From contig NZ_JQMW01000011.1 of the NCBI RefSeq assembly GCF_000744935.1, forward strand, positions 1,397,795 to 1,461,794: 64,000 nt of DNA, given 5' to 3'. Source of the DNA: Clostridium sp. KNHs214. Lineage in GTDB: Bacteria; Bacillota; Clostridia; Clostridiales; Clostridiaceae. The notes under the pieces are model-generated. The model saw nothing but the letters and a program-made list of their open reading frames with translations, had not been told where the DNA came from and did no database searches. Made by a program: the position numbers and the translations under genes. This document shows, piece after piece, positions 51,674 to 64,000 of the stretch; the stretch's first letter is position 1; each line of letters opens with the position of its first letter.

Positions 51674-53393
51674 GGCTGGGAAATTCAATATAATAAAAAG
51701 GATTAGGGGAAAATTTAATATAAGAAGAAAAACCACTATAATATCATTAATTGCATTAGTATTAATAGTAGCATTTACTACATCTGGTACCTACAGTTAC
51801 TTTAAAACAGGTTTAGGAGTAGATTCAAATTTAAAAATAAAAACTGGAAGTCTTAAAGTTAACTTTTTAGGTGGAGATGAGAAAATTATTGAGGATGAAA
51901 GAGCCTTAATAAATATTTCTACAGGTGAGAATTTAATACCAGGTAAAAGTGTAGAAAAATCCATAAGTATTAAAAACACCGGCTCTTTAACTCAAAAGCT
52001 TTTAATAAGTTTAGACAATTTCAAGGACAGTAAGATAAAAGATTCCAATAGGGCAAATAAGTCTTTGCTAGATTATATAAACTGTGACATTAAAATGATA
52101 AAAGGAAATACTACTAAGACTATTGCTGAGAATCAAAATATAAAAAATCTCAATAAGCTCTCTAAAAGAATAATTATTTCTCCTTATGAAAAGATAGAAT
52201 TAAAGGTTAATATTAAGCTTATAGATTCAGCACCATATTCCACAGAAAATAGAAGTGCAAGTTTTGATATAGTGCTAGATGCAAGGCAAGTCAATGATAA
52301 AGCTTATAGTAATGATAGATATTTTAGTTATGTAACTAGAAGTAAAAATAATATTATTACTACAGGAGAATATCCAAAGCCTATAGTTAAAATATATGCT
52401 TCGGCAGGGCCAGTTTTTAAAGGCGCACTTCCTGATAAGCCAAATTATGAAAGTCCTAGTTATGTTCAGTGGTTTAAAAATGCTGAATCTTATATTCTGA
52501 ATGATATAGCTAGTAATAGTCAAGGAAATACAGTAGGTGAATCCTTTAATCAATATAGTAATATACCTAACTTAGGTGAAACTAGTGTCAGAAATAATAT
52601 GGGAAGCACGTACTTTAAAAGCTGGAAGGGAAATGTTATATCGAAAAAAGATGATGTACACGATAAGAGAAATGAACATGGAACTATTGTTCATTATATT
52701 GTAGCTATTGCTAATCCTGTAAAAGAAGATTTAGATTATGGAAAGATACAACTGGATAGTTCAAATATAAATATTTCTCAATGGGATATATTTAAGAGTA
52801 TAAAATATAAAAATGAATATAAGGTTGATAGGGAGAGTGAAGATTTAGCTCCTATAGGTAATCCAAGAAGGGTTCTCACATACCAGTGGAAAGGCAATGA
52901 ATATAAGCGAAATAACGGATATGGTAATTCTGTGGCAAAGGAAGCGGATTTAATAATTTTTGATATTGGAGGTAAAGGATATTATTCATTAAATGAATAT
53001 AGTGGAATTTTTGCAGATAGATTAGCTCAATCATCTTTAGATAACCTAAGAGAAAAATTACAAGGTTATAGGGCACATGCGGATTTAGTTGGATGGCCTT
53101 GGAATAGGTATTGGGAAACCAGTTGGCAAGGAAAAATGAGAGATATAGTTTTAAATAAAATGGTACCTAAAAATGATGTATATTGTAGGTTAGATAGAAC
53201 GGAATGTAATATAAAATTTAAATACAAGGATTATGAAGTTAATTCTGGCACATATACTATTAAATTTATGGATAATAGAAAAGCCAGTGAAAGTTTAAGT
53301 AAAAAGCCAAATAAAACTGATGAAAAAGTTTCAAATAAGACTAATGAAGATACTTTAAATAAAAATAATATTGAGGAATTTAGATTTAAGTAA
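51666..53393 (+). CDS. large TasA/camelysin-like protein with unrecognised C-terminal region
   Basis: A 575-residue protein. Residues ~20-45 form a signal helix (IISLIALVLIVAFTTSGTYS) followed by YFKTGLGVDSNLKIKTGSLK, the TasA/camelysin opening, and a beta domain with NLIPGKSVEKSISIKNTGSL and EKIELKVNIKL to about residue 215. The remaining ~360 residues match nothing I know. They are rich in Tyr, Trp and Asn (VQWFKNAESYI, LVGWPWNRYWETSWQGKMRD), have two close cysteines (VYCRLDRTECN) and end in a Lys/Asn/Thr-rich tail. The ATG at 51666 overlaps the previous gene by 8 bp behind GGGGGTAGG, implying coupled translation. Possibly a tip adhesin of the fibre. Confidence 0.78.
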   Translation: MTKAGKFNIIKRIRGKFNIRRKTTIISLIALVLIVAFTTSGTYSYFKTGLGVDSNLKIKTGSLKVNFLGGDEKIIEDERALINISTGENLIPGKSVEKSISIKNTGSLTQKLLISLDNFKDSKIKDSNRANKSLLDYINCDIKMIKGNTTKTIAENQNIKNLNKLSKRIIISPYEKIELKVNIKLIDSAPYSTENRSASFDIVLDARQVNDKAYSNDRYFSYVTRSKNNIITTGEYPKPIVKIYASAGPVFKGALPDKPNYESPSYVQWFKNAESYILNDIASNSQGNTVGESFNQYSNIPNLGETSVRNNMGSTYFKSWKGNVISKKDDVHDKRNEHGTIVHYIVAIANPVKEDLDYGKIQLDSSNINISQWDIFKSIKYKNEYKVDRESEDLAPIGNPRRVLTYQWKGNEYKRNNGYGNSVAKEADLIIFDIGGKGYYSLNEYSGIFADRLAQSSLDNLREKLQGYRAHADLVGWPWNRYWETSWQGKMRDIVLNKMVPKNDVYCRLDRTECNIKFKYKDYEVNSGTYTIKFMDNRKASESLSKKPNKTDEKVSNKTNEDTLNKNNIEEFRFK

Positions 53394-53470
53394 ATAATAA
53401 AAACGCAAAGAGCAGACCAACTCCCAATGCTTTCTGATTTGAATTTAGATTTAAATAAACAATAAAAATT

Positions 53471-53502
53471 CACGGCTGATAGTTTTTAGCCGTGGGTTTT
53501 TA
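53471..53502 (+). terminator. terminator of the sipW operon
   Basis: CACGGCT (53471-53477) pairs with AGCCGTG (53488-53494), followed by GGTTTTTAT, 77 bp after the last stop. Confidence 0.8.
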
Positions 53503-53517
53503 TAAAGCTAGAGTGTA

Positions 53518-53680
53518 AGGCATATTCAAATAAATAACAAGTCAGTATGCTAGCCTATTTTGCGTCATACTGCGTTAGCAAAACTTGTCGATAGTTCTTA
53601 CCAAAAGCGGAATCTGATTTCTTGTCTGACACAAAATATACTAGCATCTTTGACTTGTTATTTCTTTTCATTTACCTAAA
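53518..53680. repeat. MITE-like palindrome, AACAAGTCA family, copy 3
   Basis: Left end AATAAATAACAAGTCAGTAT and right end TTTGACTTGTTATTTCTTTT form imperfect terminal inverted repeats, with CTAG pairs inside. It is the same element as at 4353-4511 in opposite orientation (shared inner TTGTCTGACACAAAATATAC). Confidence 0.82.
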
Positions 53681-53946
53681 TGTTAATAACTCTGTTGATA
53701 AGATGTGGAAAATGCGAGGATAAAATGTGTATAAGTATTAAGGAATTATACAACATTTCCTAGTATATCATTACATAAAAAATAAAGAAATTTAAAGCAA
53801 ATGATAAGAATTAGAGTATAATTAATCATAATAAAATTTTATATAAAAACAACGTTATTTATGAAGTGGTAAGATAGTAAACGTTGCAGGAAACAGACAA
53901 TAAAGATTCTGATAACTGCCGTAAATTAATAGTCAATAAAAAAATG

Positions 53947-53975
53947 TTGACAAAGTAATTTACAAATGATAAGAT
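53947..53975 (+). promoter_or_regulatory. rRNA operon 3 promoter
   Basis: TTGACA (53947-53952), 17 bp, TAAGAT (53970-53975). The sequence upstream differs from operons 1 and 2, so this promoter side is unique. Between the MITE-like repeat and this promoter (53681-53946) only AT-rich DNA is seen. Confidence 0.8.
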
Positions 53976-54082
53976 GATTAAGTCGCTTGAAGCGGCAGAG
54001 AAAAGCTGGTCTTTGAAAATTAAACAGAGATAAAGATGTAAATCATAAAGTCAGTGAATTTGAGTTTGAGATTAAATTCTTA

Positions 54083-58911
<4,829 letters not shown>

Positions 58912-59068
58912 AAAATATAACTGACAATTAGTGATTGACAGTTGACAATTAAAAGATTTTCCACACTGTGCAATTTTGAAAGAACAATAAAGTTCTTTTA
59001 AAGGAAACTCGCTCAGCAAAGCTGAGGAGTACTATATGTCTAAGGTCTAAAGCCCTAAGAACTATAGC

Positions 59069-59187
59069 ATCTGGTGATTATGGCTTGAAGGTAACACCCC
59101 TTCCCATTCCGAACAGGACGGTTAAGCTTCAAAGCGCCGATGGTACTGCAGGGGAAGCCCTGTGGGAGAGTAGGTCGTCGCCAGGTT
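59069..59187 (+). rRNA. 5S ribosomal RNA, operon 3
   Basis: A ~119-nt 5S gene, same as operon 2, with the same preceding spacer (CTAAAGCCCTAAG rather than operon 1's CTAAAGACCTAAG). Confidence 0.93.
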
Positions 59188-59196
59188 ATTTATTTT

Positions 59197-59272
59197 GATC
59201 TACTAGCTCAGTCGGTAGAGCACATGACTTTTAATCATGGTGTCCGGGGTTCGATTCCCCGGTAGATCACCA
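59197..59272 (+). tRNA. tRNA-Lys (TTT), second copy
   Basis: A 76-nt cloverleaf identical to 37242-37317: anticodon loop CTTTTAA, encoded CCA. Confidence 0.97.
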
Positions 59273-59275
59273 AAA

Positions 59276-59305
59276 AACGTATCTCTTTTAGAGGTACGTT
59301 TTTTT
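59276..59305 (+). terminator. terminator of rRNA operon 3
   Basis: Identical to the stem and T-run at 37321-37350. Confidence 0.87.
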
Positions 59306-59457
59306 ATTTGTTAATTAAAAATGTATAATTGTTGATTAGGGGTATGTGTGGCAATAAAAAATATGATTTTCGAAATAAAGGAATTAACATTAGTATTGCA
59401 TATATGGTAAAACTATGGTTTAATATATGTCGAAATAGTAAAAAAAGGAGTATTATT

Positions 59458-60279
59458 ATGAGCAGCAATATATTAAAACCAGTAGAAATAAGAGAGGCAA
59501 CCATAAAAAGTGCAGAAGAAAAAGCAGAGATAAAACTAGGGAGTGGAATTATTTTAGGTATCCTAGCAGGTGCTTTTATAGCTATAGGTGGAGCGGCAGC
59601 GGCTGTGGCATCGCATAGTGTTAATAACATAGGGTTATCGAAGCTTGTAAGTGGAATAATATTCCCAGTAGGGCTCATGTTAGTATTAATTTGTGGAGCA
59701 GAGTTATTTACTGGAAACAATCTTATGATTATAGCTGCCTTAGAAGGAAGAATAAAATTTAAAGATATGCTTAGAAATTGGGTAATAATATATATATCTA
59801 ATTTTATAGGTGCCACAATTATAGCATTTTTAATTTTTTATTCAGGGATGCTTGATATTAATGGTGGAAAAGTAGGAGCCACACTAATTAAAATGGCGGC
59901 TAAAAAATCAGGGTTAAGCTTTAGTACAGCTTTTGCTAGTGGGATAATATGTAATATTTTAGTATGTCTTGCGGTTTGGTCATCTTATGCAGCCAAAGAT
60001 GTTATAGGTAAGATAATAATGCCTTGGTTTCCTATAATGGCATTCGTTGTTTGTGGCTTTGAACACTGTGTAGCTAATATGTATTACTTAACTATAGGTA
60101 TGTTTGCTAAGACTAATGCACTTTATGTACAAGCTTCTGGAATTGGAGCAGATAAGTTAGCTCTTGTTGGAGGGAAAGCGTTTATAAATAATTTAATACC
60201 TGTAACTCTTGGCAATATTTTTGGGGGAGCAGTTTTAGTGGGTGGAGCATATTTTTTAGCATATAAAAAGGATAATTAA
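59458..60279 (+). CDS. formate/nitrite transporter (FNT) family channel, copy 2
   Basis: A 273-residue protein, identical in translation to the gene at 37503-38324, including the GFEHCVANMY pore-histidine segment. Start ATG behind AAAGGAG. It is followed by the same 40-bp palindrome (about 60495-60534). Whether this is a true second gene or an assembly duplicate is discussed in the findings. Confidence 0.88.
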   Translation: MSSNILKPVEIREATIKSAEEKAEIKLGSGIILGILAGAFIAIGGAAAAVASHSVNNIGLSKLVSGIIFPVGLMLVLICGAELFTGNNLMIIAALEGRIKFKDMLRNWVIIYISNFIGATIIAFLIFYSGMLDINGGKVGATLIKMAAKKSGLSFSTAFASGIICNILVCLAVWSSYAAKDVIGKIIMPWFPIMAFVVCGFEHCVANMYYLTIGMFAKTNALYVQASGIGADKLALVGGKAFINNLIPVTLGNIFGGAVLVGGAYFLAYKKDN

Positions 60280-60560
60280 CAAACAAATCTAAAATATATT
60301 AATGATAGATATCTATGGTATTTTTGTTATTAACGCTATGAATATTTTAATGATAAATATAATAGAATATAGTTAATATATGTGGATATATTGTATAATT
60401 ACAACATGAAATGTGAATAAGTATTATAGGTAATAAGAAATAATTAAAATAAATAACAGCTTAAACATAACTAGGATTTAAGGATAACTAAAAGAGCTAT
60501 TTGGAAAATATAAATTTATATTTTCCAAATAGCTTCTAAATAATTAACAGGAGAATTTAA

Positions 60561-61205
60561 TTAAAGCTTTTTTCGCATATATATTCTATAAATTATTTCT
60601 TCAAATAATGAAAATAATCCAGTAGTAATAAAGTAAATTCCTAAAGCAATAGGTGCTTTTACTGTTAAGACTAGGCTAAATATGCTTGTGGTTAAAAGGC
60701 TTAATTTAACACTTTCATTTTTCAAAGGAGATTTCAAATAATTTAGATAAGGTATATATGAAAGTAAATTTGGACAAATTGAAACGAATAAATATATAGT
60801 TGGAATTATAAAGTGGGGGTCTGGAAGTTTAATACTGCATACCCAAGGAACAAGAATACTACCCACACTTATAGGCATTTTCATAATTACAAAATATAAT
60901 GAAGATATTATAGGTAATTGCAATAAACTTATTAAACAACCTAACATAGATTTAGCATTTTCAGTGTAGCATTTTTGAAGTTCTTGCTGGAGTTTAGCTT
61001 TATTATTTCCATACTTATTTTTTATATCTTCAATTTTTTTAGACATGCATTGCTGATGGTACATGCTCTTTTTTTGTTTTATTGATATAGGGATAAGACA
61101 AATCCTTACTAGTATCGTTATTAAAATTATGGCAATACCTAAGTCACCAGTAATATTGAAAATGTAATTTAATATATAATTAAGTGCATTAAAAATGATA
61201 TTCAT
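60561..61205 (-). CDS. YidC/Oxa1-family insertase paralogue, copy 2 (different C-terminus)
   Basis: 214 residues, identical to the gene at 38589-39251 except the end. A run of seven T in copy 1 (near 38612) is six T here (near 60568), so the protein ends RKKL instead of RKKALIKFSC. The membrane core and the conserved arginine are unaffected. Which ending is correct cannot be told from the sequence; homopolymer error is possible in either copy. Confidence 0.8.
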   Translation of the reverse strand: MNIIFNALNYILNYIFNITGDLGIAIILITILVRICLIPISIKQKKSMYHQQCMSKKIEDIKNKYGNNKAKLQQELQKCYTENAKSMLGCLISLLQLPIISSLYFVIMKMPISVGSILVPWVCSIKLPDPHFIIPTIYLFVSICPNLLSYIPYLNYLKSPLKNESVKLSLLTTSIFSLVLTVKAPIALGIYFITTGLFSLFEEIIYRIYMRKKL

Positions 61206-61288
61206 ACAAATCTCTCCTTTTTATTGATGGTGTATCCCACCATACAATACTTCATTTTAACTATTGAGTTTATAAATATCATTTTTAA

Positions 61289-61513
61289 TTAAAAAAGTTC
61301 GCAATACCTCCAAATGTCATACTTTTCATAACATAGATAGTTTTTTATAGTTAAGTTTTTTCCATAATCCAATGCTTCTATATGGACATTTTTAACCAAT
61401 GAGAGATTAAAATTTTTCCTACATTGGGTAAATGCCACCATTATATAAAATAAATTTGCTAAGAATATGAAAAGCAGCATGAACTGAATTATATTAACAA
61501 TATCAAATTTCAT
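61289..61513 (-). CDS. small single-helix membrane protein, copy 2
   Basis: A 74-residue product identical to the one at 39335-39559: one N-terminal helix and a cysteine-containing tail. Same position in the PadR-led operon. Confidence 0.57.
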   Translation of the reverse strand: MKFDIVNIIQFMLLFIFLANLFYIMVAFTQCRKNFNLSLVKNVHIEALDYGKNLTIKNYLCYEKYDIWRYCELF

Positions 61514-61549
61514 AATGAACCTCACATATATATTTATACATAAAATTTA

Positions 61550-62257
61550 TTACTTAAAATTTCTTATTTTAACCAAAGTTGAGTTAAAAAACTCAATAGT
61601 GATTACTATAAAAGATATTAATATTAAATAGTAAATACAATTGTTTAGATTTAATAAATAATCAAAGACTTCCTTACCGAATATTTTGCCAACAATAAAT
61701 CTTGAAAGAAATATAAAAATTACGTAAAAAACTAGTGCAACCATTTCGCCATAGGTATTTTCTTTATTTGCAAAAATACTTTGATAAAAAGTATAGGAAG
61801 AATTTCTTTGTCGAATTTTTCTACTTATAGGATAAAGTATTAATGAAATGGCATTAGCTAATATAAAATTATCAACCGTAATTCCAAATGAAGAATATTT
61901 ATATACAAGTTTATTTACTATAGCCATAAATAATGAAAGTATAATAAGTGTTAATAAATATTTTTGTATAAAATTTAGTATTTTTAAGTAGATGCTTTTA
62001 TTTCCATTATACTCGTTTATTATGGACATGCAAAATTTTTCATAATCTTTTCCTATAAATAAATTCATAGGTTTATTTTCAAGCTGAGCTTCAAGTATTA
62101 GAGATATAATTTCTTGTAATACTTCCTCTTTTTCTATAACTGATAAATTGCTGTTTTTGATGCAAGTGGTTATAGATTTATATAGAGCTAAATTTTCAGC
62201 ATTTAGCTTTTTTTCTTGTTCCAGTCTTAATTTTAATAATTTCAATGTTAATATCAT
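61550..62257 (-). CDS. PadR-associated polytopic membrane protein, copy 2
   Basis: A 235-residue product identical to the one at 39596-40303, with the DUF1048/DUF1129-like N-terminus and four C-terminal helices. Confidence 0.73.
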   Translation of the reverse strand: MILTLKLLKLRLEQEKKLNAENLALYKSITTCIKNSNLSVIEKEEVLQEIISLILEAQLENKPMNLFIGKDYEKFCMSIINEYNGNKSIYLKILNFIQKYLLTLIILSLFMAIVNKLVYKYSSFGITVDNFILANAISLILYPISRKIRQRNSSYTFYQSIFANKENTYGEMVALVFYVIFIFLSRFIVGKIFGKEVFDYLLNLNNCIYYLILISFIVITIEFFNSTLVKIRNFK

Positions 62258-62259
62258 GG

Positions 62260-62580
62260 TTACCCCTCCAATACAGTTTCAACATTTCTTTTTATTTCTT
62301 TCCAAGAAAGCATGAAGTCATGCAATTCGCTCTCTCCAGCTTCTGTAAGATAATAATATTTTCTCATAGGGCCTAGGGGAGACTTTTTCATAATGGAGTA
62401 TAATAAGTTTTTTTTCTCTAAACGTATAAGTATAGGATACACGCTGCCTTCTGAGATTTCACTGAAGCCATAATTTGTTAAACATTCACATATGGCATAA
62501 CCATAGGTTTCTTTATTGCTAACTATTTTTAAAATGCATCCTTCTAATAAACCTTTTAATATTTGGGTTGTATTTGCCAC
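62260..62580 (-). CDS. PadR family transcriptional regulator, copy 2
   Basis: A 106-residue product identical to the one at 40306-40626. The ACTAC...GTAGT promoter palindrome is also duplicated (about 62635-62657). The 350-bp gap before the ABC gene differs from copy 1 by one extra T in a run near 62851-62859. Confidence 0.87.
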   Translation of the reverse strand: MANTTQILKGLLEGCILKIVSNKETYGYAICECLTNYGFSEISEGSVYPILIRLEKKNLLYSIMKKSPLGPMRKYYYLTEAGESELHDFMLSWKEIKRNVETVLEG

Positions 62581-62930
62581 ATAATCACCTACTTTGTATT
62601 GCATAATAGCTTTTATAAATTATATAATATATCTACTACTATGTAATGTCAAGTAGTATTATATTAATATTTACAAAATAATTGCTGTAAATTAAATGTA
62701 AACATTGACTATAAATTAAATGCTATAATAAAATGTTGTGTAAGGCAATATAGGATAGAGTTATTGAACTATGTATATGTGGATATTGTTTTATTACAAA
62801 ATAGGAGATAAGTTATCTACTGAAACACAATGCTGAAGATAAAATAAATATTTTTTTTTAATGCAGAATATTAAAATTTCAAGTAGTAAAATATGTGGAT
62901 AAAATATGTTGATGGAGGAGGGTAAAAAGC

Positions 62931-63647
62931 ATGGTTTCAATGGAAGTTAAAAACCTAACAAAAAATTATGGCAAAGAGAAGGCAGTCAGTGGAATTTCAT
63001 TTAAGTTAAATGCAGGCGAGATTACAGTTCTTGCAGGTCCAAATGGAGCAGGAAAAACCACAACTATAAAGTGTATATTATCTCTTTTAAGAAAAAACGA
63101 AGGGGAAGTTTTTATATGTGGCAAGAGCATTAAGGATAAAAATATAAGAGAAAAGTTAGCTTATATGCCGGAGACGCCAGATATATACCCATATCTTACA
63201 GTATGGGAGCATTTGAAATTTATAGCTTTAGCTTATAAATTAGGTAGTTTGGGAAGAAAAAGCAGAGGAGATGCTAAAATTATTTGGCATTTGGGATAAG
63301 AAGAATCAAATAAGCAAAAATTTATCTAAAGGAATGAAACAAAGGTATCTATTTGTATGGGACTTTTACATAATCCAGATATATTTTTAATAGACGAACC
63401 ATTTGTAGGTTTAGATCCTAAGGGAATTAAAGATTTTAAGGATATTTTAAAGTTATTAAGAGACGATGGTAAAACAATACTTATAAGTACACATATACTC
63501 TCTTCAGTGGATAAACTAAATGATAGAATTATTATAATGAAGAAGGGAAAAATTATAGCTGACGGAAGCAAACAGGAGTTGCAGGATGCAATTGGAGCAG
63601 AAGAGCAAATGTCACTAGAGGATATATTCTTAAAGATTTCAGAGTAG
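62931..63647 (+). pseudogene. ABC transporter ATP-binding gene, copy 2, frameshifted
   Basis: Compared with the intact gene at 40976-41692, an extra T in a run at 63248-63250 shifts the frame and leads to a stop at 63297-63299. A missing A at about 63341-63343 restores the frame for the rest (Walker B FLIDEPFVGLDP onward). The signature region LSKGMKQK is lost. As read, no functional ATPase is made. Both changes are homopolymer length differences, so sequencing error is as likely as true decay. Confidence 0.85.
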
Positions 63648-63789
63648 TGAAGAAACCTTGTTGTGAGTATGTGAAAATTTTAGGAATTTATATATTGAAA
63701 AATTGATAAATATAGTTAATAAGAGTAAGGTACATTCATATAAAAATAATTAACAAAAGTAAATATGGAATTTATGGGGAGGCTTTAAA

Positions 63790-64000
63790 ATGATTCGAGA
63801 CTTTAAAACCCTATTATTTTATTGAATTTTGCGCAATTTAAAAATAGAGTTAAAATGCTTTGGCTAATCCTATAACGGCTGATTAGAGAATTTGGCGCTT
63901 TTTATATTTCCCTTTATTTTTATTTTTATAAGTTTATTGGGGAATAAAAGCAAAAGAAAACCTATTAGATACATTAAAGATGTGGGTAAAGATTTTATAG
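63790..64000 (+). pseudogene. ABC exporter permease gene, copy 2, 5' part with frameshifts, cut by window end
   Basis: This corresponds to the start of the 535-residue permease at 41835. Within about 120 bp there are several indels relative to copy 1: extra T's in ATTATTTTATTGAA, a missing A in GTTAAAATGC, an extra G in GGCTGATTAG and an extra T in GCTTTTTAT. The frame breaks after about 12 codons. Continuation past 64000 is unknown. Confidence 0.8.

Noticed and set aside
53518..53680. Possible CRISPR array (repeated hairpin sequences)
   Set aside because: There are only two arms in inverted orientation, no regularly spaced direct repeats, and no cas genes in the window.

Overview
The window is AT-rich, low-GC Gram-positive DNA typical of Clostridium sensu stricto. 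The evidence is strong AGGAGG-type ribosome-binding sites, frequent TTG and GTG starts, clostridial-type 16S and 23S rRNA, an HD-GYP protein, a C5-pathway hem cluster beside cobalt import genes, and many long intergenic palindromes. I do not assign a species.

Layout. 1-10 kb: the 3' end of a GH42 beta-galactosidase, a MATE exporter, a short SSB, a 0.94-kb palindromic repeat complex, a family-4-like uracil-DNA glycosylase, a cardiolipin synthase, an HD-GYP protein, and the amino-sugar genes nagR-like/nagA/nagB behind a NagR-type operator. 10.5-15.7 kb: rRNA operon 1 (16S-23S-5S-tRNA-Phe). 16-19 kb: a chemoreceptor and a divergent KAS III-like enzyme. 18.9-29 kb: a cobalamin riboswitch with terminator, then cbiMNQO (cobalt uptake) and hemA, precorrin-2 dehydrogenase, hemC, cobA-hemD fusion, hemB and hemL. 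Together these make uroporphyrinogen III and precorrin-2/sirohydrochlorin, the tetrapyrrole feedstock for cobalamin or siroheme; no haem-branch genes (hemE onward) are present. 29.2-31.3 kb: a self-regulated YtrA-type GntR/ABC operon. 32.0-37.3 kb: rRNA operon 2 (tRNA-Lys). 37.5-43.4 kb: a FNT channel, a minus-strand PadR/membrane protein/small protein/YidC-paralogue operon, and a divergent ABC exporter. 43.6-49.3 kb: a LysM protein, an orphan AbiEii-like nucleotidyltransferase, an ArsR-thioredoxin-CobW operon and a sirtuin. 49.7-53.4 kb: a SipW/TasA-like surface-fibre operon with a sortase-type anchor candidate and a 575-residue TasA-like protein with a large unrecognised C-terminal region. 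54.0-64.0 kb: rRNA operon 3, followed by a near-identical second copy of 37.2-42.0 kb.

Two matters stand out. First, the third rRNA operon is a hybrid. Its promoter side is unique, but from within the 16S gene onward it matches operon 2, and it is followed by the same tRNA-Lys and the same ~4.8 kb of genes. Single-base indels accumulate steeply toward the window end and break two genes. This is what either unequal crossover between rRNA operons or an assembly misjoin through the rRNA repeat would give; the indel gradient favours a poorly covered assembly end. Second, the intergenic regions hold several families of long palindromic, MITE-like elements. In one case an element sits inside the loop of another, flanked by a 9-bp direct repeat, and the matching empty site is present elsewhere in the window.

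The best candidate for an under-described biological system is the SipW/TasA-like operon at 49.7-53.4 kb.
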